A stretch of 26,365 nucleotides of DNA from Micractinium sp. NFX-FRZ (GCA_029339195.1 JAPTJF010000633.1:1-26365); one strand, 5' to 3'. Positions 10,530-20,517 are shown, counted from the first letter of the stretch. Notes: a model not told the origin generated them from the letters alone. Numbers and translations: made by a program.

Positions 10530-10575
10530 ACCACTGCCAGCCAGATGTGCGCCTGCTGCACTGCCGGGTGGGGGC
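10530..10575 (-). pseudogene. Nested relic of the array ORF C-terminus, copy A
   Basis: The minus strand reads HPAVQQAHIWLA, matching the HPALQQAHVWLA end of the main ORFs, about 410 bp beyond the stop of array ORF 2. No PPAPRRHAGPL region precedes it. It looks like a partial duplication of the ORF end. Confidence 0.6.
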
Positions 10576-10988
10576 ACCGTGTCATGCTGAGGATGGGGCT
10601 AAAAGGTGGTGTGCAAAGGTTCGGAAACGCAAGTGCATGCAGCGGTAGAGAGCTGCAACAGAAGGATGTGCGCGGCATAACCAGGAGGATAGCATGCCAA
10701 GCTAGCATGAGGGCGTACAGCAGCGAGGGTTGGTGAGTGTCGGGTGGGGGGAGGGCGAAGTTGCCACAATGGGGTCTCAGTCCAGAGAAGAGCCTGGTAG
10801 AGTGGGCGAGCAAGGATGCTTGCAATCCGAAGATACAAGGAGCTTGAGGAAAAAAAGAACGGAAGGATGGGGGTGCGCTACGAAGGGCACGATGCGGGTG
10901 CCCGCCGGGGGTAGCGGCGGCCCCAGGCTACTCAGCAGGCAGCTGGCACGCACGCCGCCTCTGCTGCGGCAGCAGCACGGCGGGCCGC

Positions 10989-11507
10989 TCAGCAGCCAGA
11001 GCCGCGGCGCGCAGCAATCTCAGCCAGCCAGACGTGCGCCTGCTGCAGCGCTGGGTGCAGGCCACGGCCGCCCCCACCGGCGGCAGGAGCGGCGCCGCTG
11101 CCGTCGCCGCCACTGCCCAGGGGTGCTGCGCTGGAGACCTCCATGCTGCTGCTGCAGGCATCGCTGTCACCATCAGCGGCAACATGGCTGCTGCCGTCGT
11201 TGTGCCTGCGGTGCGGCCTCAGTGCCGCCAGCACCGCTTCAGGCACGGGGGGCGGTGGCGGCAGCGGGCCGGCGTGGCGGCGGGGCGCAGGGGGCGGTGA
11301 CCGTGCTCGGCGCATGCTCATACCTCCACCTGGCACCGCCGTCCCTCCGTCCAGCCCAACCCAGTCAGCTGCAGCAGAGGCAGTCACCGCCATTGGGCTG
11401 CCAGCCGGCCTGCCTGCCACGGCTGCCACGGCCGTGTCTGGCTCAGCTGCAGAGCTGCTGTGAAGTGTTGACTTCTGGCCAATTTGAATAGGGAAGGGGC
11501 CACACAT
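10989..11507 (-). CDS. Array ORF 2: Pro/Ala-rich protein of unknown family, 172 aa
   Basis: It begins MCGPFPIQIGQKSTLHSSS and ends LAEIAARRGSGC. It is very similar over its whole length to array ORF 3, including the central RRARSPPPAPRRHAGPLPP, the acidic ADGDSDACSSSMEVSS stretch, and the Gly-rich run before LHPALQQAHVW. The reading frame upstream of the ATG is open and also similar to copy 3 (IAAC...SLPGTAGI), so the true start may lie further upstream or in a preceding exon. The composition suggests a disordered protein with one short helical C-terminal segment. No signal peptide, membrane segment or known domain is visible. Confidence 0.5.
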   Translation of the reverse strand: MCGPFPIQIGQKSTLHSSSAAEPDTAVAAVAGRPAGSPMAVTASAAADWVGLDGGTAVPGGGMSMRRARSPPPAPRRHAGPLPPPPPVPEAVLAALRPHRRHNDGSSHVAADGDSDACSSSMEVSSAAPLGSGGDGSGAAPAAGGGGRGLHPALQQAHVWLAEIAARRGSGC

Positions 11508-12142
11508 GATGCCTGCAGTGCCAGGTAGGGAAGTAGGGCCGGAGCGGCAGGCAGCGATGTTTTCAAGTGCGGGGTAAGGCCTGGGCCGCTGTCGCCGCTA
11601 CGGTGCCGGCGGTGCCGCCGGCCGCCTTCCTAGGCCAGTGCCTGCGTCCTTTACGGTCCTCGCGCTGTCACACCGCACCCTCGAAACCCCAGAAAGCCCA
11701 GAGGGGCGCCGCTATGTTCACGGTTAAGCCGCGCTCACCAGCCAATCCGCGCTTCGCCGTCGGCCTTCTGTTAGAGTTCACCTTTGTGGAAAAGAAGGAG
11801 TGAACACCATTCAGGAGGTTTGCATCGTTATAAGTCCCGGATATCATCCTCGCACGCCAGCGCCGGCGGTACTGCACAGCGCCTCGCTGCGCCAGCGTCC
11901 CGCCGGCGGGCCTCTGCTGTGGCTGCCAAGGTCCCAATGAGCGCCGGCTGCGGAGCCTGGAGTTGTGCCCAGCCCCAATGTACGATGTCAACGCCTCAAG
12001 GGAGCACAGAGCAACTTGCTTGAGGTAGGAGGTGCTGCCAGGGGAGCAGCGAGTCCATTCGGCGCCGTTTGCCGCCTTGCAATTGATAGCACCGTGCTCC
12101 TGTGCAGGGCCAGCAGTCTGTGGTTACAATCCAGCAGGCATA

Positions 12143-12175
12143 ACTGTCGTTGTACTGTCGTTGTACTGTCGTTGT
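12143..12175. repeat. 11-bp minisatellite, three exact copies
   Basis: ACTGTCGTTGT is repeated three times head to tail. The equivalent place in the first array unit (about 10068-10080) has only one related copy, so the expansion came after the unit duplicated. Confidence 0.9.
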
Positions 12176-12607
12176 GACTCGCTCCATGACAACTTACAGC
12201 AGGGCAGGACACAGCTGTGTACCGCACCACGAAGCAGCGGCAGAGTGGATGCAAGGCTGGCAGCATCGGAAGGTGAGCACGTGCGTGCAGCTCCGGCATG
12301 CAGAAGCACTACAGTAGGTGCATGCACGTAGATGATTGTTTGCAGAAGTGGCTCCCAAAAGTGCACAACAGATCAGGGTTGACTACAGGACAAGGTAGGC
12401 AGTCTGATGGAGGGTCGGGGTGGAGGAGGATGGCAGGATGCAAGCAGTCTGGGGGTGTTCGAGGGCAGTCGGGCATGGAAAGTGTTGGTACAGAGGTGCA
12501 AGCTAGGCCGCCCTCAACAGCGGCTTGGCTGGCAGCAAATTTTGCCTGCTTCTGCGTTGGCAGCAGCAACTGCTCTCAGCAGACAGACCCGCAGACGGGT
12601 GCGGCAA

Positions 12608-12655
12608 CCTCCGCAGACGAACGTGCGCCTGCTGCAGCGCCGGGTGCAGGCACGG
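12608..12655 (-). pseudogene. Nested relic of the array ORF C-terminus, copy B
   Basis: The minus strand reads HPALQQAHVRLR and then loses similarity. It lies about 435 bp beyond the stop of array ORF 3, the same place as the relic at 10530-10575. The nested copy therefore arose before the unit duplicated. Confidence 0.6.
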
Positions 12656-13089
12656 CACACTGCTGAGAACGACGCGGAACGGTGGTGTGCCAAGGTTGGC
12701 AAAGCAACGCCAGCACATGCAGCAGCAGGGAGCTGCAACAAAAGGATGTGTGCGGCTTAACACAAAAGGATGCACGTTACGCTACGGTGGGGACGTACAG
12801 CAGAGAGGGGTGGTGAGTTTTAAGTGAAGGGAGGGGAAATTGCCGCAGTGAGGCCCCGGTCAAGTGAAGAGCCTGGTAGAGTGGGGGAGCAAGGATGCGT
12901 GCAATCCAAAGATACAAGGAGCTTGAGGAAACAAAGAACAGAAGGATGGGGGTGCACTACAAAGGATGGGGGCGGTACAGCACAGCTTCTGATGGTTGGT
13001 ACCGAGCTGCCGGACGCCGAGGCCCCAGGCTGCTCAACGGGCACCTCGCTGGCACGCTGCCAGTCTCCAGCAACAGCTCAGCCGGACGC

Positions 13090-13611
13090 TCAGCAGCCAG
13101 AGCCACGGCGCGCAGCAATCTCAGCCAGCCAGGCGTGCGCCTGCTGCAGCGCTGGGTGCAGGCCACGGCCGCCCCCACCGGCGGCAGGAGCGGCGCCGCT
13201 GCCGTCGCCGCCATTGCGTGGGGGTGCTGCGCTGGAGACCTCCATCATGCTGCTGCAGGCATCGCTGTCACCATCAGCGGCAGCGTGGCTGCTGTCGCTG
13301 TTGTGCCTGCGGTGCGGCCTCAGTGCCGCCAGCACCGCTTCAGGCACGGGGGGCGGTGGCGGCAGCGGGCCGGCGTGGCGGCGGGGCGCGGGGGGCGGTG
13401 ACCGTGCTCGGCGCACGCTCATACCTCCACCTGGCACCACCGTCCCTCCGTCCAGCCCAATCCAGTCGGCTGCTGCAGAGGCAGTCACCGCCGTTGGGCT
13501 GCCAGCCGGCTGCCTGCTTGCCGCAACTGCCACAGGCGTGTCTGGCTCTGCCACAGAGCTGCTGTGCAGTGTTGACTTCTGACCAGTTTGAATAAAGAAC
13601 GTGTCACTCAT
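13090..13611 (-). CDS. Array ORF 3: Pro/Ala-rich protein of unknown family, 173 aa
   Basis: It begins MSDTFFIQTGQKSTLHSSS and ends LAEIAARRGSGC. The open frame extends upstream to an ATG at 13677 (195 aa in total), but the three copies share the inner ATG, so I chose that one. Domain order matches copies 1 and 2: a Ser/Ala-rich N-terminus, RRARSPPPAPRRHAGPLPP, VLAALRPHRRHN, an acidic Ser/Asp stretch, a Gly/Ala run, then LHPALQQAHAWLAEIA. No family is recognised. It may be the last exon of a split gene, because CTGCAG precedes the shared GCATCATG. Confidence 0.5.
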   Translation of the reverse strand: MSDTFFIQTGQKSTLHSSSVAEPDTPVAVAASRQPAGSPTAVTASAAADWIGLDGGTVVPGGGMSVRRARSPPPAPRRHAGPLPPPPPVPEAVLAALRPHRRHNSDSSHAAADGDSDACSSMMEVSSAAPPRNGGDGSGAAPAAGGGGRGLHPALQQAHAWLAEIAARRGSGC

Positions 13612-14848
13612 GATGCCTGCAGTGGCAGGCAGGGAAGGAGGGGCGGAGCAGCAGGCAGCAATTAATCTAAAGATCATACTGAAGGCCTGGGGCGGTGCCG
13701 CCGCTGCACCGCGACGCCGGCGGTGCCGCCAGCCAGCCGGCTTCCTAGTCTAGCGCTGCGCTCGCTGTCCCGGCACCTTGGCAGGCCCAAATAAACGAGA
13801 CGGGACGGGCGCCGCCCTCGTTCAGCCTTTAGTCTGACAGTGCGCTCACCAGCCAGTCCGTTCTGCGCCGTGGCCACTTCGTGAGAGTTCACCTTGATGA
13901 TAACAGACGAGAATACTCTGGGCAATATGGGAGCGACCCCCTGAGTGCTTGAGGCTTCCTAGCGCCAGCGGTACTGCCCAGAGGCCAGGGCGCCTGTTTC
14001 GCCTGCTGCTGGGACCGCCCCCCACCCTGTGGCGCCAGTAATTTGGGACGGGGCCACTGGTCCCCTGCCAGGTACGAAGTCATGTTTTGCACTGAAAGTG
14101 CACATAAGTTTGCCTCGCCCACAACACTGCGTGACTGTGCTTGCCTGGGACCTTGCCTCTTCCCGCCGGCCACGGTGCCTGACAGCAAGCAACCCCCATT
14201 TCCAATCAATCAATCCCATTCCTCACCAGGCAACGGCCTCAAGCTACCATTCTGGCCACACACACTCTGCTGCTGGTCACACCAAGCTCCTAACTGCCCC
14301 GTATACCCATTACATATCGAGCAGCGGCGGGCCGGGCGGCCGCGCGCCGGCGCCGGCAGCCGCGAATGAGGCGAAAATGGTGGCGTGGTGCGCCTCGGCA
14401 GGCAGCCAAGGTCGGCAAAGCAACAGCATGTACAAACAGCGGTAGGGAGCTGCAACAGAAGGGTGTGCACGGCATAACAAGAGGGAGCCACGTCAAGCAA
14501 CCGTGAGGGCATACAGAAGAGAGGGTTGGGTGAGTGTCGGGAGGGTGGAGGGGAGAGTTGCCCCCATGAGCAAAAGGCTGTGTGGTCCCAATGAGGTAAG
14601 CGGGGTCCCAGTGAGGTCCCAGTCCAGAAAAGAGAGCGGTGGCGGAAAGATGCATGCAGACCAGGAATACCAGGGGAGTGTGGAAACAAGCAGGAGGATG
14701 AGAGTGAACAGCGGAGGATGGGTGGTCCGCAAAGAGCTGTGGGTGGTACAGTACAGAGGGCCGCCACGGCCCCGGCAGCAATTTCAGCTCCTCAACAGGC
14801 AGATCACGCACAGGCTGCCGCTATTTTGGCAGCAGCTCGGCAGGCCGT

Positions 14849-15429
14849 TTAGCAGCCAGAGCCACGGCGAGCAGCAATCTCCGCCAGCCAGGCGTGCGCC
14901 TGCTGGAGCGCCGGGTGCAGGCCCCCGCCGGCGGCAGGAGCGGCGCCGCTGTCATTGCCGCCACTGCCTGGGGGTGCTGCGCTGGAAACCTCCATGCTGC
15001 TGCTGCAGTCGTCATCGCTGTCACCATCAGCGACAGCGGGGTTGCCATTGCTGTTGTGCCTGCGGTGCGGCCTCAGGGCCGCCAGCACCGTTGCAGGCAC
15101 GGGGGGCGGTGGCGGCAGTGGACCGGCGTGGCGGCGGGGGGCGGGTGGAGGGGAGCGGGCTGCACCCGCTGGGCTGGGCGTGCTCATGCCGTCAGCTGAC
15201 AGCGGCTGCCTGACGGCTGGCCGGGCCCGAGATGATGCCGCACTGCCCGCGGGCACCTCTGCGCCGCCAGCCGGCGGCGGCAGGCCGCTGTATGAGGCGC
15301 CCCTTGCTGCCGGCATGGTTGCCGCTGTGCTGTTGGCAGCTGCAGGCCTTTGGGCTGCAAGGCTGCCGTATTGCATAGCCTCCGGGACTGGAGGGTCACC
15401 GGGTGGCCCGTTGGAGGGCGCTGGCGCAC
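14849..15429 (-). CDS. Array ORF 4: longer Pro/Ala-rich relative, exon or gene
   Basis: The C-terminal 110 residues match the other copies (SPPPAPRRHAGPLPP through LAEIAARRGSGC). The N-terminal part is different: APSNGPPGDPPVPEAMQYGS and then LPPPAGGAEVPAG. A convincing acceptor (CCCCCCGCAG) sits at 15430 and the ATG-initiated ORF begins at 15376. The same frame is open further upstream to about 15600, reading LAGAALADWLRHRQNKALSP, which also looks protein-like. Whether this is one long exon, a spliced exon or a degraded 5' end is unresolved. It may be the founder from which the shorter copies were duplicated, as it is the copy nearest the F-box gene and has the longest frame. Confidence 0.45.
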
Positions 15430-15434
15430 CTGCG

Positions 15435-15858
15435 GGGGGAGGGGAAAGGGCTTTGTTTTGGCGGTGACGGAGCCAGTCGGCGAGCGCTGCTCCTGCCAGC
15501 CGCCCGCCTAGGTTTCCGCAACCTTGCCCCCGGCCGTGTACTTCACTGGCACGCGTGACAGCGGGCTTGGCGCCACCCGCGGGAGGCAGCGAGGCTCACC
15601 ACGACAGTTCTCGCCGACCTGCCCCTCCGTGGTTGTGTTTCAGAAGTTCTGTGGGGAGGCCGCCGAGAAGTAAGGCGGGCGTTGGACCGCGGCGCATGAC
15701 GCCACAACGGTGGTGCTTCGTGTGCTGGGCACAACGGTGACCTTCGTAGGTGACCTTCGTAGCTGGCCTTGTGGCGCCAGCTTCTAACATCCCCACAGCC
15801 ATGTCAATTTGCAGGTACAGCGTATGTAGAGGGGTGCCAGCACTAGACACAAGTCAAG
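15435..15858 (-). other. Unresolved region between array ORF 4 and the F-box gene
   Basis: This holds the F-box 3' UTR and the upstream region of array ORF 4. Several protein-like fragments appear on the minus strand (VPVKYTAGGKVAE near 15545; LLKHNHGGAGRREL near 15615), but they lie in different frames and I could not join them with good splice sites. There is a 13-bp direct repeat at 15736-15761. I found no TGTAA signal for the F-box gene here. Confidence 0.4.
15736..15761. repeat. 13-bp direct repeat, two exact copies
   Basis: GGTGACCTTCGTA occurs twice in tandem (15736-15748 and 15749-15761), about 100 bp beyond the F-box stop codon. Confidence 0.9.
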
Positions 15859-18800
15859 TCAGTAGGCCCCCGCGTCGCCGTGGATCGGCCACTCCTCGTC
15901 GCTGCCGCTGCCGCTGCCGCCGCCTGCCGCCTCGCCCTCGCCTGGCTGCTGCGCAACGCCGATCGGCAGGCCGAGCAGCGCAGGCAGCCCTGCCCCGTCC
16001 ACCTCCTCAATCTCCGGGTCACTGAAGTCAGAATCGTCGGTGTCCCCCGCCAGGCTGCAAGCGGCAGGGAGACAGCAGTGGAGACGGGTCGAGGGCATGA
16101 GGGCGCGAGGGGTACTGGGTGCTTATATAAGAAACACTGGGGTGGCAGCGGTGTGAACGCCCATTGAGAACATGCGCTCCAGGTAGGCAGGGCTGGGCTG
16201 CGCGCTGCTCAAGTCACGCACCCCTCTCTCAAGCCGCCACCCTTTGCAGCGGCACATGCAAGGAACGCCGCGCCGGCGCCCCTGCCCACCTGCTGTCGTC
16301 GTCATCATCTCCCTCGCTCTCGCTCCCGTCTCCCCCCTCGCCCGCCTCCGCCAGCCGCCCGCCCTCTGACACCGCCGTCAGCCCTCCCGCCTCAAGGAGG
16401 GGATCTGGAGAGAGGTAGGACAGCTGGCGCTGCGCCCCAGCTGCCGGCTGCTGCTGCCGCCCTGCCGCCTGCTGCTGCTGCTGCTGCTGCTGCCGAGGCG
16501 GGTGCATCTGAGAGAGGAGCCCCTGCGGTCTGAGCATGAAGTTGTAGATGGGGGAGCCCACCGCTCGCACATAGCAGATGCAGGCTGCAACAGGGGGAGG
16601 GGAGGCAGGGGCGGCGGGCGGGAGGGGGCGTCAACAAAGCATCGCGGCCAGGGGGATGGCACGTGCGCGCCTGCGAATGCGAGCAGGCAGAGGGGGTTGC
16701 CTTCCCTCGACCCGCCTGCCCGCCCGGCTCGCCCGCTGCCTGCCAGGGCAAAGGGTTCTGCCGGCAGTACGTGTACAGCGGCAGTACCTGCAGCGCCGCA
16801 ACCCAGTCACTGTACCTTTTGCCGCCTGCCGCTGCCGCTTGCCCAGCAGCTGCACCACCACCCATCCACACACCAGTACCAATGGTACCATGGTACACCA
16901 CACCACCCCAGCCCGAGCCCACTCACTGTAGTACTGGTCATCCAGCGACTGGCGCTGCCGCCTGCCCAGCAGCTCCACCCGCAAGTAGCCGCCGACGCAC
17001 AGGGTGGGCGGGATGGGGAAGCGATGCACCTCATCCCGGCCGTCAACCGGGTACACCGGAGACTCCCACACCCACTGCTGCCGCTGCCGCTGCCCCGCCG
17101 TCTGCTGCGGTGCTTGTTGCTGCTGCTGCTGCTGCTGCTGCTCTGGCACAGGCGGCGGGTCTGCGGCCTCGTTGTCGCCCGCAGCCTCAGCGGCGGGAGG
17201 CGCGGGCGCAGGGGGGCTCCTGTGCAGCTCAAAGTGGGCTGCTCCCCTCAGGGTGGCTGGCGGTGCTGGGGCGCCGGTGGAGGTGAAGCAGGGCACCCCG
17301 CCCAGGCGGAAGCGCACGGCCAGGGGCGCATAGATGGGGGCTCCCTGAGAGAGGGGAGGGGGAGAGGGCAGGCAGGGGTGGCCGAGCAGGGTCAGCAGGG
17401 CGAGCCAGCAATCGCAAGGTTGTGGGCCCAATCTGCGGAGCGCCCCGTTGTGGAGCGCTGAGAGGGGGAGTGCAAGCAAGGATTGCAGACTGAGCGGGTG
17501 GGCAGGCAGGGGTGCTGCGCAGGCCAGCAGGCGAGCTGGGCCAAATGCGACAAGCGGGAGAGCTGTAAGCTGCACGGCTGCACCCTCAAATGGCCATGAA
17601 CGCCGCCTCCCCCTCTCCATTCCCTCTCTTGCCCACTGTTCGCCATGCCCCTGCAGTGCCCCTGCCACGCCCCCCCCCCCCCCCCTCAGCTCGCTCACCC
17701 ACTGGAAGAAGGCCTTGAAGGGGCGCAGCTGCACCTCGGTCACCAGGCAGAGCGGGTGCGCCAGCCGGAACGCCAGCGCCTCGCAGCTCTCGGCGTCCTC
17801 GCTGCCGCGGGAGCTCCTGCAGGCACCACGCGAGGGGCAGCGGGACGCACACGGGAGTGGGTGGGGGCAAAGAGAGTGCCAGACGGGCCAGGGAAACAGG
17901 GCAGGAAGTGAAGGGGAGGGTGACGCAGAGAGCGGCAGCGCTGCCCCAAGCATTGCAGTCGCACACCCTCTGCAGCTTGAGCCATTGGTCCCCCTTCAGT
18001 GTGCCTCCCTCCCGCCCCCACCCCCCTTCCCTCCCACCCGCCTCACCAGTAGCACATCATGTTGCGGCTGCGGCTGGAGGGCTGCAGCGTGTTGGCCACG
18101 CTCTCCTGCACGCATAGCAGCAGCAGCAGCAGCAGCAGAATGGGAGTTGGGGTGGCTGGCTTTATACACAACCGAGGCCTGCCGGAGTGGAGCCGGGCAG
18201 CAGCACGACAGGGCAGGCCCTCTCGCAGCGGTCAGCTGGTATCCAGGGACCAAGCATTCATCCAACCTATTAAACCAACCTCTGCCATCCCAACCATCTG
18301 CCTGCCCCTCACCCACCTGCGGGTGGTCGGTGCTGGTGGCAGCCAGGGCCTCTGCAATCAGCGACTCCCGTGCCAGGGGTGCCGTGAGGCGGAAGTGCAG
18401 GCGCTTGTAGAACGCAGACACCTGCTCGGCGCTCACTGCCTCCGGCGTCGCCTGCCCTGCTGCTGCTGCTGCTGCCGCTGCCGCTGCTGCTGCTGCTGGT
18501 GCTGCCCTGGTGCCGCCGGCCTGTCCTGCCGCGCTGGTGCCTGCAGCACCTCCGCTGCCAGCAGGCGGCAGGCCTCGTGGGACGTGCAAGGCGTCAATGC
18601 CGCCGGCAGTGGCTGCTGCAATGGCGGGGTGGGCGCGCAGGCAGTGCTGGCGCCAGATGCCGTGCTCCACGACTGCAGGGCGGGGCAGGCGGGGAGGGGC
18701 AGGTCGGAGCGTGCACGCCGACGGCAGCAAAGATACCGGGCGCACACCCCACATGCCCATCTTCGGGTGACCTAGACAGGGCAGCGGCAGGGAGCAACAG

Positions 18801-19311
18801 AGGCTGGTGCATGCAAGCATGCTGAGCCACCAAGGTGCTGGCTCTGCCAGCACGCCCAGCGCCTGCCCAGCGCCCGGCCTCACCCAGCGTGCGGCACCGC
18901 TTGCTCACGCGCTCCAGCCAGGAGAGGTGCAGCGGGCTGAGCAGGTCAAAGATGCGGGACAGAACCTCGTCCTGCAGCAATACAGTCAAACGAGCGTGGC
19001 AGCAGACAGCTCATCGGCAAAGTTGCGCAAGAGGGAATCAGAGGGGAGGCGGGAGGCCAGGGTGCCGGGCGGCAGCGGTGGCGGTGGCTGCCAAGCAGTT
19101 CCGCTGTGCCTGATTAGGCTGCGTTGCTGCGCTGCTCCAACCAAAGACATCCTGCTTGGGACCGAGCCTGCCTTGCCCAGAGGGAGCACACAAGGCGCAG
19201 ACGGCCGGCACTCCCCGCTGCCAGCTCAGGGCGATTGCGCGCTCCTTTTTACAAGCTTCGACTCACCGGAAGGTCCTCTAAAGTTTGCGGCGCGTTGTTG
19301 TCGGCCGGCAT
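15859..19311 (-). CDS. F-box protein, At4g00755-like
   Basis: Eight exons join in phase: 19311-19267, 18971-18884, 18672-18317, 18105-18047, 17816-17699, 17344-16927, 16584-16290 and 16054-15859 (stop), giving 524 aa. The F-box is at residues 11-45 (LEDLPDEVLSRIFDLL, then LERVSKRCRTL) and would bind SKP1 of an SCF ubiquitin ligase. The rest resembles the Arabidopsis At4g00755 family: ESVANTLQPSSRSRNMMCYW, LCLVTEVQLRPFKAFFQWGA, PIYAPLAVRFRLG, LCVGGYLRVELLGRRQRQ, DDQYYTCICYVRAVGSP. Additions are a poly-Ala stretch in exon 3, poly-Gln at about 291-299 and 393-400, and an acidic C-terminal tail (GDTDDSDFSDPEIEE) apparently beyond the core family region. The exon 1/2 join restores an unbroken F-box, which supports both the start and the splice. 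The substrate is unknown. Confidence 0.85.
17670..17685. repeat. Poly-C run of 16 in an F-box gene intron
   Basis: It lies just left of the exon 5 donor at 17699, so the pre-mRNA would carry a run of 16 G about 13 bases into the intron. Such runs are prone to sequencing error. Confidence 0.9.
18116..18139. repeat. AGC trinucleotide run in an F-box gene intron
   Basis: About eight AGC units lie a few bases upstream of exon 4, near its acceptor (transcribed as GCT repeats). Similar CAG/CTG runs occur in the coding exons of this gene and of the cyclin-like gene. Confidence 0.85.
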
Positions 19312-20517
19312 GGCTGCCCTTGACGGGGGGGTGTCGCTGGGTGCCTGCTGTGCCCCAGAGAAGGCAAAGTCGCGATCAAAGACGGGCAGGCGGCCACAGA
19401 GCCGGGCAGAGTGCACGTGCAGGGCTCCTTGGTGGAGCGCATCACATGGCCGCCAACGCGGCGTCATTGTATTGCTGCAGCCCCACAGCGATCGCACCTG
19501 TCCAACAGACCCGCCACTCCCTACCCTGTCGTCCCTGCCATCCTGGAACAGCTGCAGCGTGCTGATTTGGGCTCGCTTCAGCTGGCTGCTCTGAGCCTTT
19601 ATAAGAACTCTGCCATCGGCAGTGCCTTCCGCTGCCCTTGGTGCGGCTGGCCTCCATGTCCGTGCCCACCCCTGTGCCCATTGCCGGTGGCAGATACTTG
19701 CACGGTTGCCTGCCTAAGGTAGTCAGGACTGCTGTGCCTGCCTGCCTCTTGGATGGCTTGCTGACAGGTGGCAAGGCGGGCAGCTGGGTTTGCTGGGAGG
19801 CGGTGTATGCACAGCTTCTTTACTGTGTGACCGGTTGTTGTTAGGTTCTGCAAGAAGTACCCTTTGGTCGGAGGCCCGGTAGTGTGTGTGTTTTGGAGGT
19901 CCTGGCTACTTGCCTGCTTAGCAGGAGCGCTGTGCGCCTGGCAAGCAACGCTCGGCTTGCCTCCGTTGGACCCAAGCCCCCTGCTCTCCCTGCCCGCCTG
20001 CAGCTGCCGGCGTACTCGCTCAATCAATGCCGGCTGGCAGTCGCTGCATCAGATCGGATCTGCCGCCGCCTTCATGCAACTGCGCCCTGTTTTCTTTTGA
20101 TGTCAACACAAACTTTTTGTGGGACTTACTGACTGCCAATTGTGCGGCTTCATGCTGCTGTATGCTGAGCTGGTGTGCGGGATGCTAATCAATGTGCTGC
20201 CCGCCTGGTTGCAGCCTCCCAACCGGGCTGGCACGTCACACTCGGTTGTGCACTGCCTGGTGCATGGGAGAGCGCTGCCTGCGGGCGGTTGGCTCGAGTG
20301 GTTACGGTTGGGCAGGTCGGTGTGTGGGCTCGCTTGTGATGTTGTGTTGGTTGGCATTCAACCTTGACTCCGTGGCTGATTCAAGCCGAAATGCACAGAT
20401 TCTATTCAGCTGCATTGAGCGCCTTTACCATGCCCTGCTGAGCCGCCGCTGCCGCGCTGCCGCCCGCGGCATGGTCCTCCCAGCTCGCGGCTCCCTGCAG
20501 CGCTTTTGATCGCACCA
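19312..20517. promoter_or_regulatory. Divergent intergenic region between the F-box and TCF25 genes
   Basis: The two genes are transcribed away from each other from ATGs at 19311 (minus) and 20518 (plus), so both promoters and 5' UTRs should lie in these 1.2 kb. No third gene is supported. The only recognisable core element is the TATA-like site at 19598-19603. The frame upstream of the TCF25 ATG is open for a short distance, so an upstream exon cannot be ruled out. Confidence 0.55.
19598..19603 (-). promoter_or_regulatory. Possible TATA box for the F-box gene
   Basis: The minus strand reads TTATAAAG about 290 bases upstream of the F-box ATG, which would leave a 5' UTR of about 260 bases. 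It is a short AT-rich island in GC-rich DNA. Confidence 0.35.

Larger units (their letters stand above)
8930..15200. repeat. Tandem array of about 2.1-kb segmental repeats
   Basis: The same landmarks recur in the same order and orientation. The CGCCTGCTGCAGCG-like ORF end is at 8967, 11036, 13137 and 14896 (spacings about 2069, 2101 and 1759). The GCTACGGTGCCG block is at about 9511 and 11588, with a diverged form near 13692. A GATGCAAGGCTGGCAGCATC block is near 10157 and 12249. A GCTGCAACAGAAGG-like block is near 10650, 12731 and 14450. Units are therefore about 8930-10900, 10985-12985 and 13085-14765, plus a partial fourth at 14849-15200. ORF segments look more alike between copies than the sequence between them. 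Confidence 0.85.

Noticed and set aside
12824..13582. Plus-strand 252-aa open frame over array ORF 3
   Set aside because: Plus-strand frames do not remain collinear across all four copies, whereas the minus-strand frame does.
8930..15200. Transposable element array
   Set aside because: I saw no terminal repeats, target-site duplications, or transposase or reverse transcriptase motifs. Tandem head-to-tail units fit unequal exchange better.
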